Below, one piece after another: positions 1-5,324 of a stretch of 6,124 bases of DNA. Every line of letters starts with the position of its first letter. Position 1 is the first letter of the stretch. The notes beneath the pieces are model-generated. The model saw only the letters and a program-made list of their open reading frames with translations, ran no database searches and was not told the DNA's origin. Both the position numbers and the translations under genes were made by a program. This stretch comes from an uncultured Brachyspira sp. (GTDB taxonomy: Bacteria; Spirochaetota; Brachyspiria; Brachyspirales; Brachyspiraceae): the NCBI GenBank assembly GCA_934725655.1, contig CAKVCJ010000120.1, positions 1-6,124 on the forward strand, in the 5' to 3' direction.

Positions 1-46
1 ATATTATTTTTTGTATTATAGATTATATATATTAATTAATCAAGAA

Positions 47-75
47 TTGAAATTTAATTATTATGGTAGTATTAT
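47..75 (+). promoter_or_regulatory. Predicted sigma-70-type promoter for the ogg-thpR pair
   Basis: A TTGAAA -35 hexamer at 47-52 and a TATTAT -10 hexamer at 70-75 are separated by exactly 17 bases. Each differs from the consensus at one or two positions. Transcription would start near base 82, giving a leader of about 27 bases before the ATG at 109. An AAAGG Shine-Dalgarno-like stretch at 96-100 lies 8 bases before that ATG. The background is very A/T-rich, so chance hexamers are common, but the pair is well spaced and well placed. Confidence 0.55.
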
Positions 76-108
76 AGAAAGGCTAAATTTACAATAAAGG
101 CTTAAACA

Positions 109-786
109 ATGGATAAAGAATACGCTAAACATCTAATGAGTATATACAAAGATAAAATACTTCACGAAAGAATGAAAAGAAGACTTGAATATTTTGAGAG
201 AGTTTATAAAAGAGAAAATGATAAAAGGTTATTTGCTGAATTAGCTTTTTGTATATGCACTCCTCAGACAAAAGCAAGAAGCGGGGCTGCTGCTATAATA
301 GACCTTTATAATCATAATTTACTTTTTAAGGGTTCTGAAGAGAGTATTGCCAATATATTAATAAAGCATGTGCGTTTTCACAATATGAAAGCGAGAAATA
401 TAGTTCTTGCAAGGAAGTTGTATTTTCCAAAAGAGAAATTTATATTGAGAGAGAGAATTGATGATGCTATAAAAAACGATTCTATTGTGAGTTTAAGAAA
501 TGAATTAGCAAAAGAAATTAAAGGCTATGGGCTTAAAGAGGCTAGCCATTTTTTAAGGAATATTGGATTTGGGCAAAAGATTGCAATACTTGACAGGCAC
601 ATAATGCGAGTAATGAATAAATTAGATATACTTCCAGAATCTATGACGCCAAAAACAAGCTTAACTAAAAATAATTATATGAGCTGCGAAGCGAATTTAG
701 TAGAGTATTCAAAAAAAGAGAAAATACCAATGGAATATTTAGATTTCGTATTTTGGTATGATGCCACTAACGATATATTTAAATAA
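109..786 (+). CDS. ogg: 8-oxoguanine DNA glycosylase/AP lyase, Ogg2 (archaeal-type) family
   Basis: Predicted bifunctional base-excision repair enzyme that removes 8-oxoguanine and nicks the abasic site. The 225-residue protein is all-helical in character. It has a helix-hairpin-helix segment at about 136-153 (KGYGLKEASHFLRNIG) with the expected catalytic lysine K143, followed by AILDRHI at 159-165 carrying the catalytic aspartate D162. It ends in lysine (K225) after an FWYDATNDIF stretch. In characterised archaeal Ogg2 enzymes the C-terminal lysine contributes to telling 8-oxoguanine from guanine, so its presence supports this substrate. The length is close to the roughly 205-210 residues of archaeal members. 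The start is fixed by an in-frame stop at 103-105 and by the AAAGG at 96-100. It is the first gene of a probable operon with the phosphodiesterase 16 bases downstream. A generic endonuclease III-like protein is the alternative, but no iron-sulphur cysteine cluster is present. Confidence 0.88.
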   Translation: MDKEYAKHLMSIYKDKILHERMKRRLEYFERVYKRENDKRLFAELAFCICTPQTKARSGAAAIIDLYNHNLLFKGSEESIANILIKHVRFHNMKARNIVLARKLYFPKEKFILRERIDDAIKNDSIVSLRNELAKEIKGYGLKEASHFLRNIGFGQKIAILDRHIMRVMNKLDILPESMTPKTSLTKNNYMSCEANLVEYSKKEKIPMEYLDFVFWYDATNDIFK

Positions 787-802
787 TATTATTTACTGAT
801 TT

Positions 803-1333
803 ATGAGAGCGTTCTTAGCATTAAATATTGATGAAAATATAAAAAGTAAATACCATAATCTTTTACTAAAAAAGATAGATGATAATATAGCAGAAGTAAA
901 ATTTGTAAATAAAAATAAAATGCACATCACATTAGTTTTTTTTGAAAATATAAAAGAAAGCGATATAGAAAAAATAAAATCATCATTAGAAAAAACAAGC
1001 GATATAATAAAGCCTTTTAATATATTGTTTGAAAAATTGTCATATTTCACAAATAAATTTAATGATATAAATGTTTTGTTTGTAAAAGCAAATTGCAAAG
1101 AATTAGATGAGTATGTAAAGCATTTAAGAGATAATATTAATATAAAATATGACAAAAAAGATTTTAAATCGCATCTCACATTGGCAAGAGTAAAAAAGGT
1201 TTATGATAATGATAAATTAAAAGAGATAATAAATAATATTCGTTTTGAAAAAATCAGTTATTTAGCGAACTCTATCACACTTTATGAAAGCGACTTTGTT
1301 AATTACAGAGAAATATTCACAGTAACGTTTTAA
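803..1333 (+). CDS. thpR: RNA 2',3'-cyclic phosphodiesterase (2H phosphoesterase superfamily, ThpR/LigT)
   Basis: Cytoplasmic 2H phosphoesterase predicted to open 2',3'-cyclic phosphates at RNA ends. The 176 residues match the usual length of the family. The two diagnostic HxT motifs are present: HITL at 41-44 (H41, T43) and HLTL at 124-127 (H124, T126). Each is the active-site half of one of the two symmetric lobes. The N-terminus MRAFLALNI is also typical of ThpR. A stop codon at 797-799 fixes ATG 803 as the earliest start. The gene lies only 16 bases after the glycosylase and that gap has no purine-rich ribosome-binding site. Translation is therefore probably coupled to, or reinitiates after, the upstream gene. 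The physiological substrate of bacterial ThpR is not well settled (historically, ligation of tRNA half-molecules in vitro), and nothing here narrows it. Composition is very A/T-rich, at about 20-23% G+C in sampled lines. Confidence 0.9.
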   Translation: MRAFLALNIDENIKSKYHNLLLKKIDDNIAEVKFVNKNKMHITLVFFENIKESDIEKIKSSLEKTSDIIKPFNILFEKLSYFTNKFNDINVLFVKANCKELDEYVKHLRDNINIKYDKKDFKSHLTLARVKKVYDNDKLKEIINNIRFEKISYLANSITLYESDFVNYREIFTVTF

Positions 1334-1359
1334 ATAGTTTAAAATTAGATAATATACTA

Positions 1360-1393
1360 AAAATTGTTAATTTTATTCAAAAGCACTTTTTTT
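1360..1393 (+). terminator. Weak possible terminator after thpR
   Basis: A 6-bp all-A/T hairpin (AAAATT, loop GTT, AATTTT) at 1360-1374 is followed, after 11 bases, by a seven-T run at 1387-1393. It is correctly placed, 26 bases after the thpR stop. However, the stem has no G/C pairs and the T-run is too far from it for a textbook terminator. It is listed only because nothing better is seen close to the gene end. Confidence 0.2.
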
Positions 1394-1405
1394 ATTTTAA
1401 TTGCT

Positions 1406-1425
1406 TGCGGGGACTAGCCCCCGCA
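1406..1425. repeat. G/C-rich near-perfect palindrome, probable dispersed repeat unit
   Basis: GCGGGG at 1407-1412 and CCCCGC at 1419-1424 flank A-CTAG-C, so the whole is palindromic except for one A/C mismatch (1413/1418). An outer T-A pair (1406/1425) extends it to 20 bases. It is followed by a C-run (1426-1430) and then by the A/T hairpin at 1430-1466. It is by far the most G/C-rich patch in the window. It resembles, from memory, a G/C-rich intergenic element repeated in Brachyspira genomes. That is recognition without a search. Confidence 0.6.
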
Positions 1426-1429
1426 CCCC

Positions 1430-1466
1430 CAGTTCTTTTATTGGTATAAAAGAACCAAAAGAACTG
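1430..1466. repeat. Hairpin with two mutually exclusive 10-bp pairings
   Basis: GTTCTTTTAT (1432-1441) can pair perfectly with ATAAAAGAAC (1446-1455) around a TGGT loop. The sequence AAAAGAAC then recurs as AAAAGAACTG (1457-1466), which pairs perfectly over 10 bp with CAGTTCTTTT (1430-1439). The left arm can therefore form either of two stems but not both. The element abuts the G/C palindrome and is probably part of the same repeat unit. No T-tract follows on either strand. Confidence 0.6.
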
Positions 1467-1499
1467 CATTTCTTAACTTAAAATATAGGTATTATCTTA

Positions 1500-1529
1500 T
1501 ACTTTATATATATCCTAATATATAAAGTA
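1500..1529. repeat. 12-bp A/T-rich inverted repeat
   Basis: TACTTTATATAT (1500-1511) and ATATATAAAGTA (1518-1529) are perfect reverse complements around a six-base loop ATCCTA. Part of the match is alternating AT, which pairs with itself easily, but the asymmetric ACTTTA/TAAAGT ends make it better than a simple AT run. It may act as a weak bidirectional transcription barrier; the role is unknown. Confidence 0.45.
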
Positions 1530-1548
1530 AAAATATTTGCACTTTTTG

Positions 1549-1574
1549 CAACTTTTTGCGGCGGGAAAAAGTTG
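1549..1574. repeat. 9-bp inverted repeat with a G/C loop, preceded by a tandem copy of its arm
   Basis: CAACTTTTT (1549-1557) and AAAAAGTTG (1566-1574) are exact reverse complements around the loop GCGGCGGG (1558-1565). A near copy of the left arm, CACTTTTTG, lies just upstream at 1540-1548, so the arm is duplicated in tandem. The G/C-only loop on an A/T stem is unusual. It looks like another dispersed intergenic element. Confidence 0.55.
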
Positions 1575-1646
1575 ATAATTACAATTTACATAAATATAAT
1601 CAATTTGACACATACTAAATATTTTTATATTTTAGAATGGAGTACC

Positions 1647-1665
1647 TGTGTGGCAAGCCACCACA
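1647..1665. repeat. G/C-containing hairpin near the 3' end of the potassium channel gene
   Basis: TGTGTGG (1647-1653) pairs with CCA (1658-1660) and CACA (1662-1665), leaving C1661 bulged, around a CAAG tetraloop. It lies 33 bases beyond the channel gene stop on the minus strand. In that direction it is preceded, not followed, by T-runs, so it is not a standard terminator. It could still protect the 3' end of the mRNA from exonucleases. Confidence 0.4.
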
Positions 1666-1697
1666 AATAAAAAATTTAAAAAATATAATTATTGCAA

Positions 1698-3443
1698 TTA
1701 ACCAATATTAACTTCTGCAGTAGGCAAGTCTATTAAACCGTATCTGCTGTCAACAGAACCAATACTCATAAATAATGTTAAATATCCCACACGTCCAATA
1801 AACATTAATGCTATCACTATAATTTTACTCCACACAGAAAGACCAGCAGTAATACCAAGCGAAAGCCCGACTGTGGATATAGCAGACACCGTTTCAAATA
1901 TTACAGGCATCATAGTTTTGTGCCCATCAATATAAAATATAAGCAATGCCCCAAAAACTGATATTGCAATGGCTAAAGTAAATATAGCAATAGATTTATT
2001 AACAGCATCATCTTTAATCTTTCTTCCCTTTACAATAATAAAAGGTCTGTTTGTAATAGCCGTAATAATTGAAGCTATAAATACAAAAAAAGTTGTAGTT
2101 TTAACACCGCCGCCTGTACTGCTCGGAGAAGCCCCTATAAACATAAGAAATATTACAACACCTATCGTAACGCCATTCATAGAATTATAAGCAATAGTCT
2201 CAAACCCAGCCGTTCTCGTACTTACGCTTTGAAATATTGAAACTAAAATCTTTTCTTTTAATGGCATACCCTCTAAAGCATTAGAATATTCATTGAAAAA
2301 TATAAATAAAGTTCCAAATAATAAAAGAAAAGCACTCGTAAATAAAATAATTATTGTCTGTACATCCATAACATATCTTTTGCCTTTAATCTTGCTAATA
2401 ATAGCAGTGTATATGCTCACAAATACAGGATAGCCTATTCCGCCAAGCACTATTAATAAACTCACAGTTATAGTTACAATTGCACTATTAGAAAACCTAT
2501 GAAGACTATCAGTATATAAAGCAAATCCAGCATTACAAAAGGCACTTATAGAGTGAAACAAAGAATAAAATATCCTCTCTCCTATTCTATTATTATCCAT
2601 AACAGTAAAAAGCAATACTGCCCCAATTAACTCAACTAAAAAAGTAGCTAAAAATATGGCCTTTACAGTAGAGCGTATAATATCTTTATTTTTTGTGTTA
2701 AACATTTCAAGCGTTCTTATTCTGTCTTGCACGCTTCCTTTATTAATAGAAAATAAAATCACTATTGCAGATATAGACATTATTCCAAGTCCGCCAATCT
2801 GTATTAATATTAATACAACAATCTGCCCAAAAAAAGTAAACTCTTTAGAAATATCTATTACACTTAAACCCGTAACACAAACAGCACTTGTTGCAGTAAA
2901 TAAAGCATCAATAAAAGGAAGCCTTCCGCTAACAGTACTTAACGGCAAATATAAAAGCAATGCCCCTAATGTAATTATAAAAATAAACGATGCAATAATC
3001 ATCTGATAAAGAGTAAACTTTGAATAAGATAATCTAAGCCAATTTATTACTATTATTAAAAAAAATAGTATAGAACCTGCTATAGTCCATATAACTCTAT
3101 TAGCATATATATTATAATATTTTCTGCTGAAGAAATTAAGAAGCAAAAGCCCTATAATTTGTATTATAGGAACTATTATATATAATTTCCTCGGTGCTAT
3201 TCTTATCTGGTCTATTAAAATAATAATAAAACAAACTGTAATAATATTTATTATTTTATCATAATAAAATATATAAAAATTATAAACTGTAATCTGTCTT
3301 ACCTGCATTAAAAGAACAAATATTGCAAATATAGAACCTGCTATTGCAATCAAATTAGACAGCCTTCTTAAAATTTCATCTAATGATTGAAGTATAGACT
3401 TTTTTTTGTTATTAAATATATCATTCAAAATATCTTTTCTCAT
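1698..3443 (-). CDS. Trk/Ktr-family potassium uptake channel subunit with N-terminal membrane extension
   Basis: Integral membrane potassium uptake subunit of the TrkH/TrkG/KtrB superfamily, 581 residues. Four pore repeats are visible through their filter segments: VTGL at 190-193, NAGF at 304-307, TAGF at 411-414 and TVGL at 524-527. The glycine-rich GASPSSTGGGVKTTTF stretch (437-452) matches the intramembrane gating loop. GRVGYLTL (550-557) is the conserved C-terminal segment, and the chain ends in EVNIG as KtrB-like proteins do. The KtrB-like core begins near residue 142. Before it lie about 140 residues with four likely membrane segments (about 28-46, 63-80, 87-105, 116-136), making the protein some 130 residues longer than a standard KtrB of about 450. 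No TrkA/KtrA RCK regulatory subunit is adjacent, so its gate partner must be elsewhere. A TTAGGG 11 bases before the ATG is the only ribosome-site candidate. I cannot decide between KtrB and TrkH, so no symbol is given. Confidence 0.9.
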   Translation of the reverse strand: MRKDILNDIFNNKKKSILQSLDEILRRLSNLIAIAGSIFAIFVLLMQVRQITVYNFYIFYYDKIINIITVCFIIILIDQIRIAPRKLYIIVPIIQIIGLLLLNFFSRKYYNIYANRVIWTIAGSILFFLIIVINWLRLSYSKFTLYQMIIASFIFIITLGALLLYLPLSTVSGRLPFIDALFTATSAVCVTGLSVIDISKEFTFFGQIVVLILIQIGGLGIMSISAIVILFSINKGSVQDRIRTLEMFNTKNKDIIRSTVKAIFLATFLVELIGAVLLFTVMDNNRIGERIFYSLFHSISAFCNAGFALYTDSLHRFSNSAIVTITVSLLIVLGGIGYPVFVSIYTAIISKIKGKRYVMDVQTIIILFTSAFLLLFGTLFIFFNEYSNALEGMPLKEKILVSIFQSVSTRTAGFETIAYNSMNGVTIGVVIFLMFIGASPSSTGGGVKTTTFFVFIASIITAITNRPFIIVKGRKIKDDAVNKSIAIFTLAIAISVFGALLIFYIDGHKTMMPVIFETVSAISTVGLSLGITAGLSVWSKIIVIALMFIGRVGYLTLFMSIGSVDSRYGLIDLPTAEVNIG

Positions 3444-3530
3444 ATAAATTAATGCCCTAACACATAGTTTTATTTTAATATATTATATATTATAAGTAAA
3501 TAGTATATTTAAATATATTTTATTAAAAAA

Positions 3531-3558
3531 CATATATATTTCTGCATTAAAAAATCAA
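3531..3558 (-). promoter_or_regulatory. Weak promoter candidate for the potassium channel gene
   Basis: On the minus strand, TTGATT (plus 3553-3558) lies 16 bases upstream of TATATG (plus 3531-3536), with a leader of about 80 bases to the ATG at 3443. The 174-base gap holding it (3444-3617) is nearly pure A/T, includes a 14-bp palindrome at 3504-3517, and contains several TATAAT-like hexamers without convincing -35 partners (for example plus 3489-3494). The call is tentative. No clear terminator for the TOPRIM gene is visible in this gap, so read-through into the channel gene is possible. Confidence 0.22.
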
Positions 3559-3617
3559 GCATTTATTTATATCCATATAAAGACATTTAAATTATTATAT
3601 TAAATATCAAAAACATT

Positions 3618-4184
3618 TTATATAAAATATTTTTTAAGAAATTCTTTCAGCGGAATTAAAAAATCATTAGATATATCCCAAATTTCTTTATTAAGATAAT
3701 CTCTTTTTTCTTCTTTTATTTTATTTTTATCATATCCTTTTATAGAATCTAAATATGCATATATTTTAGATTTATTTATGGGCATATTAGTATTTTCTAA
3801 TGATTTTATACATTTTATATAATTATCAAAACAATAAATTATCTCTTTTCTAACAGCAATATTTATAAGCAAATTTTCTAAGTTTCCATTATCTTTATTA
3901 TTTGGAAATAAAAAGATATCTTTATCATCTAAATTATAATTTTTTAAATTAATTTTTATATTAGATATAGACTGATTTATATCATTATCAGCATCGAATA
4001 TTACTATTAATTTATAATTGTCATCAATATATTTTTGTATATTAATAATTTTATTTGAATTAAAATCTCTGCCATTATTTATTTCAATTATTATATTTCT
4101 ATTGTTATAATGATATTTTATATAGTCTTCTATAAACTTTTTATCAGCTTTCCCTTCAACTAATATTAAACATTTTCTATTCAT
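3618..4184 (-). CDS. Small TOPRIM-domain protein (DUF3226-like), partner of the adjacent OLD-type ATPase
   Basis: The 188-residue protein begins with the TOPRIM signature LILVEGKADKKFI (6-18; E10, G11, D14). It continues with LIVIFDADNDIN (59-70), giving the D64-x-D66 metal-binding pair plus D68, and then FPNNKDNGNLENLL (93-106), a stretch I associate with the DUF3226 family. The C-terminus is helical with W169 and FLIPLKEFLKKYF. The fold is used by primases, topoisomerases and OLD-family nucleases to bind Mg2+ and cut nucleic acid; a nuclease or effector role here is inferred. The ATG lies 2 bases after the ATPase stop, and an AAGG on the minus strand (inside the last ATPase codons, 8 bases before the ATG) serves as ribosome site, so the two are translationally coupled. 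It lacks the ATPase that is fused in OLD and GajA and is shorter than the DUF4435 protein AriB. G+C is very low, 15-20% in counted lines. Confidence 0.8.
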   Translation of the reverse strand: MNRKCLILVEGKADKKFIEDYIKYHYNNRNIIIEINNGRDFNSNKIINIQKYIDDNYKLIVIFDADNDINQSISNIKINLKNYNLDDKDIFLFPNNKDNGNLENLLINIAVRKEIIYCFDNYIKCIKSLENTNMPINKSKIYAYLDSIKGYDKNKIKEEKRDYLNKEIWDISNDFLIPLKEFLKKYFI

Positions 4185-4186
4185 AA

Positions 4187-5191
4187 TTAATACCTTATAT
4201 CTGAATCATTTTCAAGTAATTCTTTAACAGTATCTATATTATAATTATAAGATTGAAAACCTTTATTTTCCGTATTTACTATATTTATAACATTTATAGA
4301 ATCTTTTATATCAGCAAACTCTTCAATGACTATTTCAGATAAAAATTTTAATACTTCATAACTATGAGTTGTAAAGAACATTTGAATATTATTATTATTG
4401 CTTAAACTTAATATACTTCTTAATAAATGTTTAATCGTTTTATGATGAAGTCCATTTTCTATTTCATCAACTAAAATAGCATTATATTTATTAACTATAA
4501 TAGGAAAAATTATAGACAAATATTTTTTTAATCCATCTCCCATTAAATTTGATAATACTAATTCATCTATACCTTCAATATTAAAATATATATCATTTTT
4601 AAGTATATTAATTGCTTTTATATTTCTATTAAAAAAAGAAATCATTTCTATTAATTGTTTTTCATTTTTATTTTTTAAAATCTCTATTAAATAATTTGTT
4701 AAATTATTATATTCTACCGAAGCAGATAAGTACAAACCTTTTATATTATGATTATATTTAAATAATTCTCTTTCTATTGAATTTATATTTTCTAAAGAAT
4801 ATTTATATTTTTTTTTATCTTCTGTAATAGAAAAAATATATTCCAATGATACTATTTCATTTAAAAATAATTTATCTTTTTTAATTATAGGTGATATATT
4901 TAAACTATAGTTCTTATTTGTATCTAATGTATAATTAAAATTTATATTATTTCTATAATCAAAATTATGAAATAAGTTTTTTAATTCTTCCGAGTCTTCT
5001 TTTATTCTTCTTATTCCATTTATATAATAACCTGTATTCAAATCAAGAATAGATATCATTAAATTAATAGCTTCAAGTACAGTTGTCTTTCCGCAGTTAT
5101 TTTTACCAACTAAAAAATTTATTTTTTTTATATTATCTATTTTTAAACTATCAAAACCTCTAAAATTTTCTATAAATAGGTCTTTAATCAT
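4187..5191 (-). CDS. OLD/AAA_15-type ABC ATPase of a two-gene ATPase-TOPRIM module
   Basis: Soluble ABC-class ATPase of 334 residues. The N-terminus IKDLFIENFRGFDSL is the standard opening of OLD/RecF-like ATPases. It is followed by Walker A GKNNCGKTT (29-37, K35), an ABC signature variant LMGDGLKKYL (216-225), Walker B AILVDEIENGLHH (238-250; D242, E243) and a switch histidine in FFTTHS (272-277, H276). About 170 residues between Walker A and signature form a variable region without an obvious long coiled coil. There is no TOPRIM domain in this chain; it is supplied by the next gene, 2 bases downstream. Such ATPases work as dimers or higher assemblies that hold a nuclease partner in check or activate it; AriA of PARIS is the closest functional analogy I can name. 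ATG 5191 is preceded by a GGA at 8 bases. Alternatives are a repair or chromosome-maintenance ATPase. The family call is firm; the defence role is inferred. Confidence 0.85.
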   Translation of the reverse strand: MIKDLFIENFRGFDSLKIDNIKKINFLVGKNNCGKTTVLEAINLMISILDLNTGYYINGIRRIKEDSEELKNLFHNFDYRNNINFNYTLDTNKNYSLNISPIIKKDKLFLNEIVSLEYIFSITEDKKKYKYSLENINSIERELFKYNHNIKGLYLSASVEYNNLTNYLIEILKNKNEKQLIEMISFFNRNIKAINILKNDIYFNIEGIDELVLSNLMGDGLKKYLSIIFPIIVNKYNAILVDEIENGLHHKTIKHLLRSILSLSNNNNIQMFFTTHSYEVLKFLSEIVIEEFADIKDSINVINIVNTENKGFQSYNYNIDTVKELLENDSDIRY

Positions 5192-5221
5192 GATAAAAAT
5201 CCATAAACTTTAAATTAATTC

Positions 5222-5250
5222 TATATAAATCTCGGAGTTTTTAACAGCAA
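5222..5250 (-). promoter_or_regulatory. Candidate promoter of the ATPase-TOPRIM pair
   Basis: On the minus strand, TTGCTG (plus 5245-5250) and TATATA (plus 5222-5227) are separated by 17 bases. The predicted start would be near 5215, leaving a leader of about 24 bases before the ATG at 5191. Both hexamers are imperfect, but the spacing is ideal and the position between the leuS end and the ATPase is right. It would allow the pair to be expressed independently of leuS. Confidence 0.4.
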
Positions 5251-5274
5251 AATCCAGTTTTAATTAATAACTAT

Positions 5275-5324
5275 AATATTAAAGAGTACAGACTTTTTAA
5301 TCCATACTCTCTAATATTTTTTTT
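5275..5324 (+). terminator. Hairpin with T-tract between leuS and the ATPase gene
   Basis: AATATTA-A-AGAGTA (5275-5288) pairs with TACTCT-C-TAATATT (5305-5318): 13 base pairs and one A/C mismatch, with a 16-base loop. On the plus strand it runs directly into eight T residues (5317-5324), the canonical terminator layout. Both neighbouring genes are on the minus strand, however, and in that direction the hairpin is followed only by the poorer TTTAATATTATAG. It starts 19 bases after the leuS stop. It is either the leuS terminator working in the less favourable direction, or a bidirectional one that also stops antisense transcription into leuS. Confidence 0.5.

Larger units (their letters stand above)
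1334..1697. other. Gene-free convergent intergenic region rich in inverted repeats
   Basis: This 364-base stretch lies between the ends of two convergent transcription units. I see no credible coding frame and no tRNA-like cloverleaf. It holds five separate inverted repeats (1406-1425, 1430-1466, 1500-1529, 1549-1574 and 1647-1665) spread over about 260 bases. Their G+C-rich cores stand out against the A/T background. None is followed directly by a clean T-tract on either strand, so ordinary intrinsic termination does not explain them well. A weaker interrupted repeat, CTAAATAT / ATATTTTAG, sits at 1615-1635. Confidence 0.7.

Noticed and set aside
793..1179. Minus-strand open frame of 128 codons opposite thpR
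   Set aside because: It lies wholly antisense to a gene with both HxT motifs and encodes a phenylalanine/serine-rich sequence typical of the reverse of a lysine-rich gene.
1406..1466. The G/C palindrome and adjoining hairpin as a standard intrinsic terminator
   Set aside because: The palindrome is followed by a C-run and the hairpin by CCAAAAG on the plus strand, and no T-tract follows on the minus strand.
1406..1665. A CRISPR array or riboswitch in the intergenic repeats
   Set aside because: The repeats differ from one another in sequence and spacing, no direct repeat recurs at regular intervals, and the region lies at convergent gene ends rather than in a 5' leader.
1969..2190. Plus-strand open frame of 73 codons inside the potassium channel gene
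   Set aside because: It is antisense to conserved channel segments, including the glycine-rich gating loop, and has no recognisable motif or ribosome site.
2656..3006. Plus-strand open frame of 116 codons inside the potassium channel gene
   Set aside because: It is antisense to the first pore repeat of the channel; the hydrophobic look is a mirror of the membrane helices on the other strand.
3504..3517. A 14-bp perfect palindrome TATATTTAAATATA as an operator
   Set aside because: It consists only of A and T in a nearly pure A/T gap, where such palindromes are expected by chance.
3618..5191. Calling the pair PARIS (ariA/ariB) or Gabija outright
   Set aside because: The TOPRIM protein is shorter and looks DUF3226-like rather than DUF4435, and Gabija needs a fused ATPase-TOPRIM protein plus a UvrD-like helicase, which is absent here.
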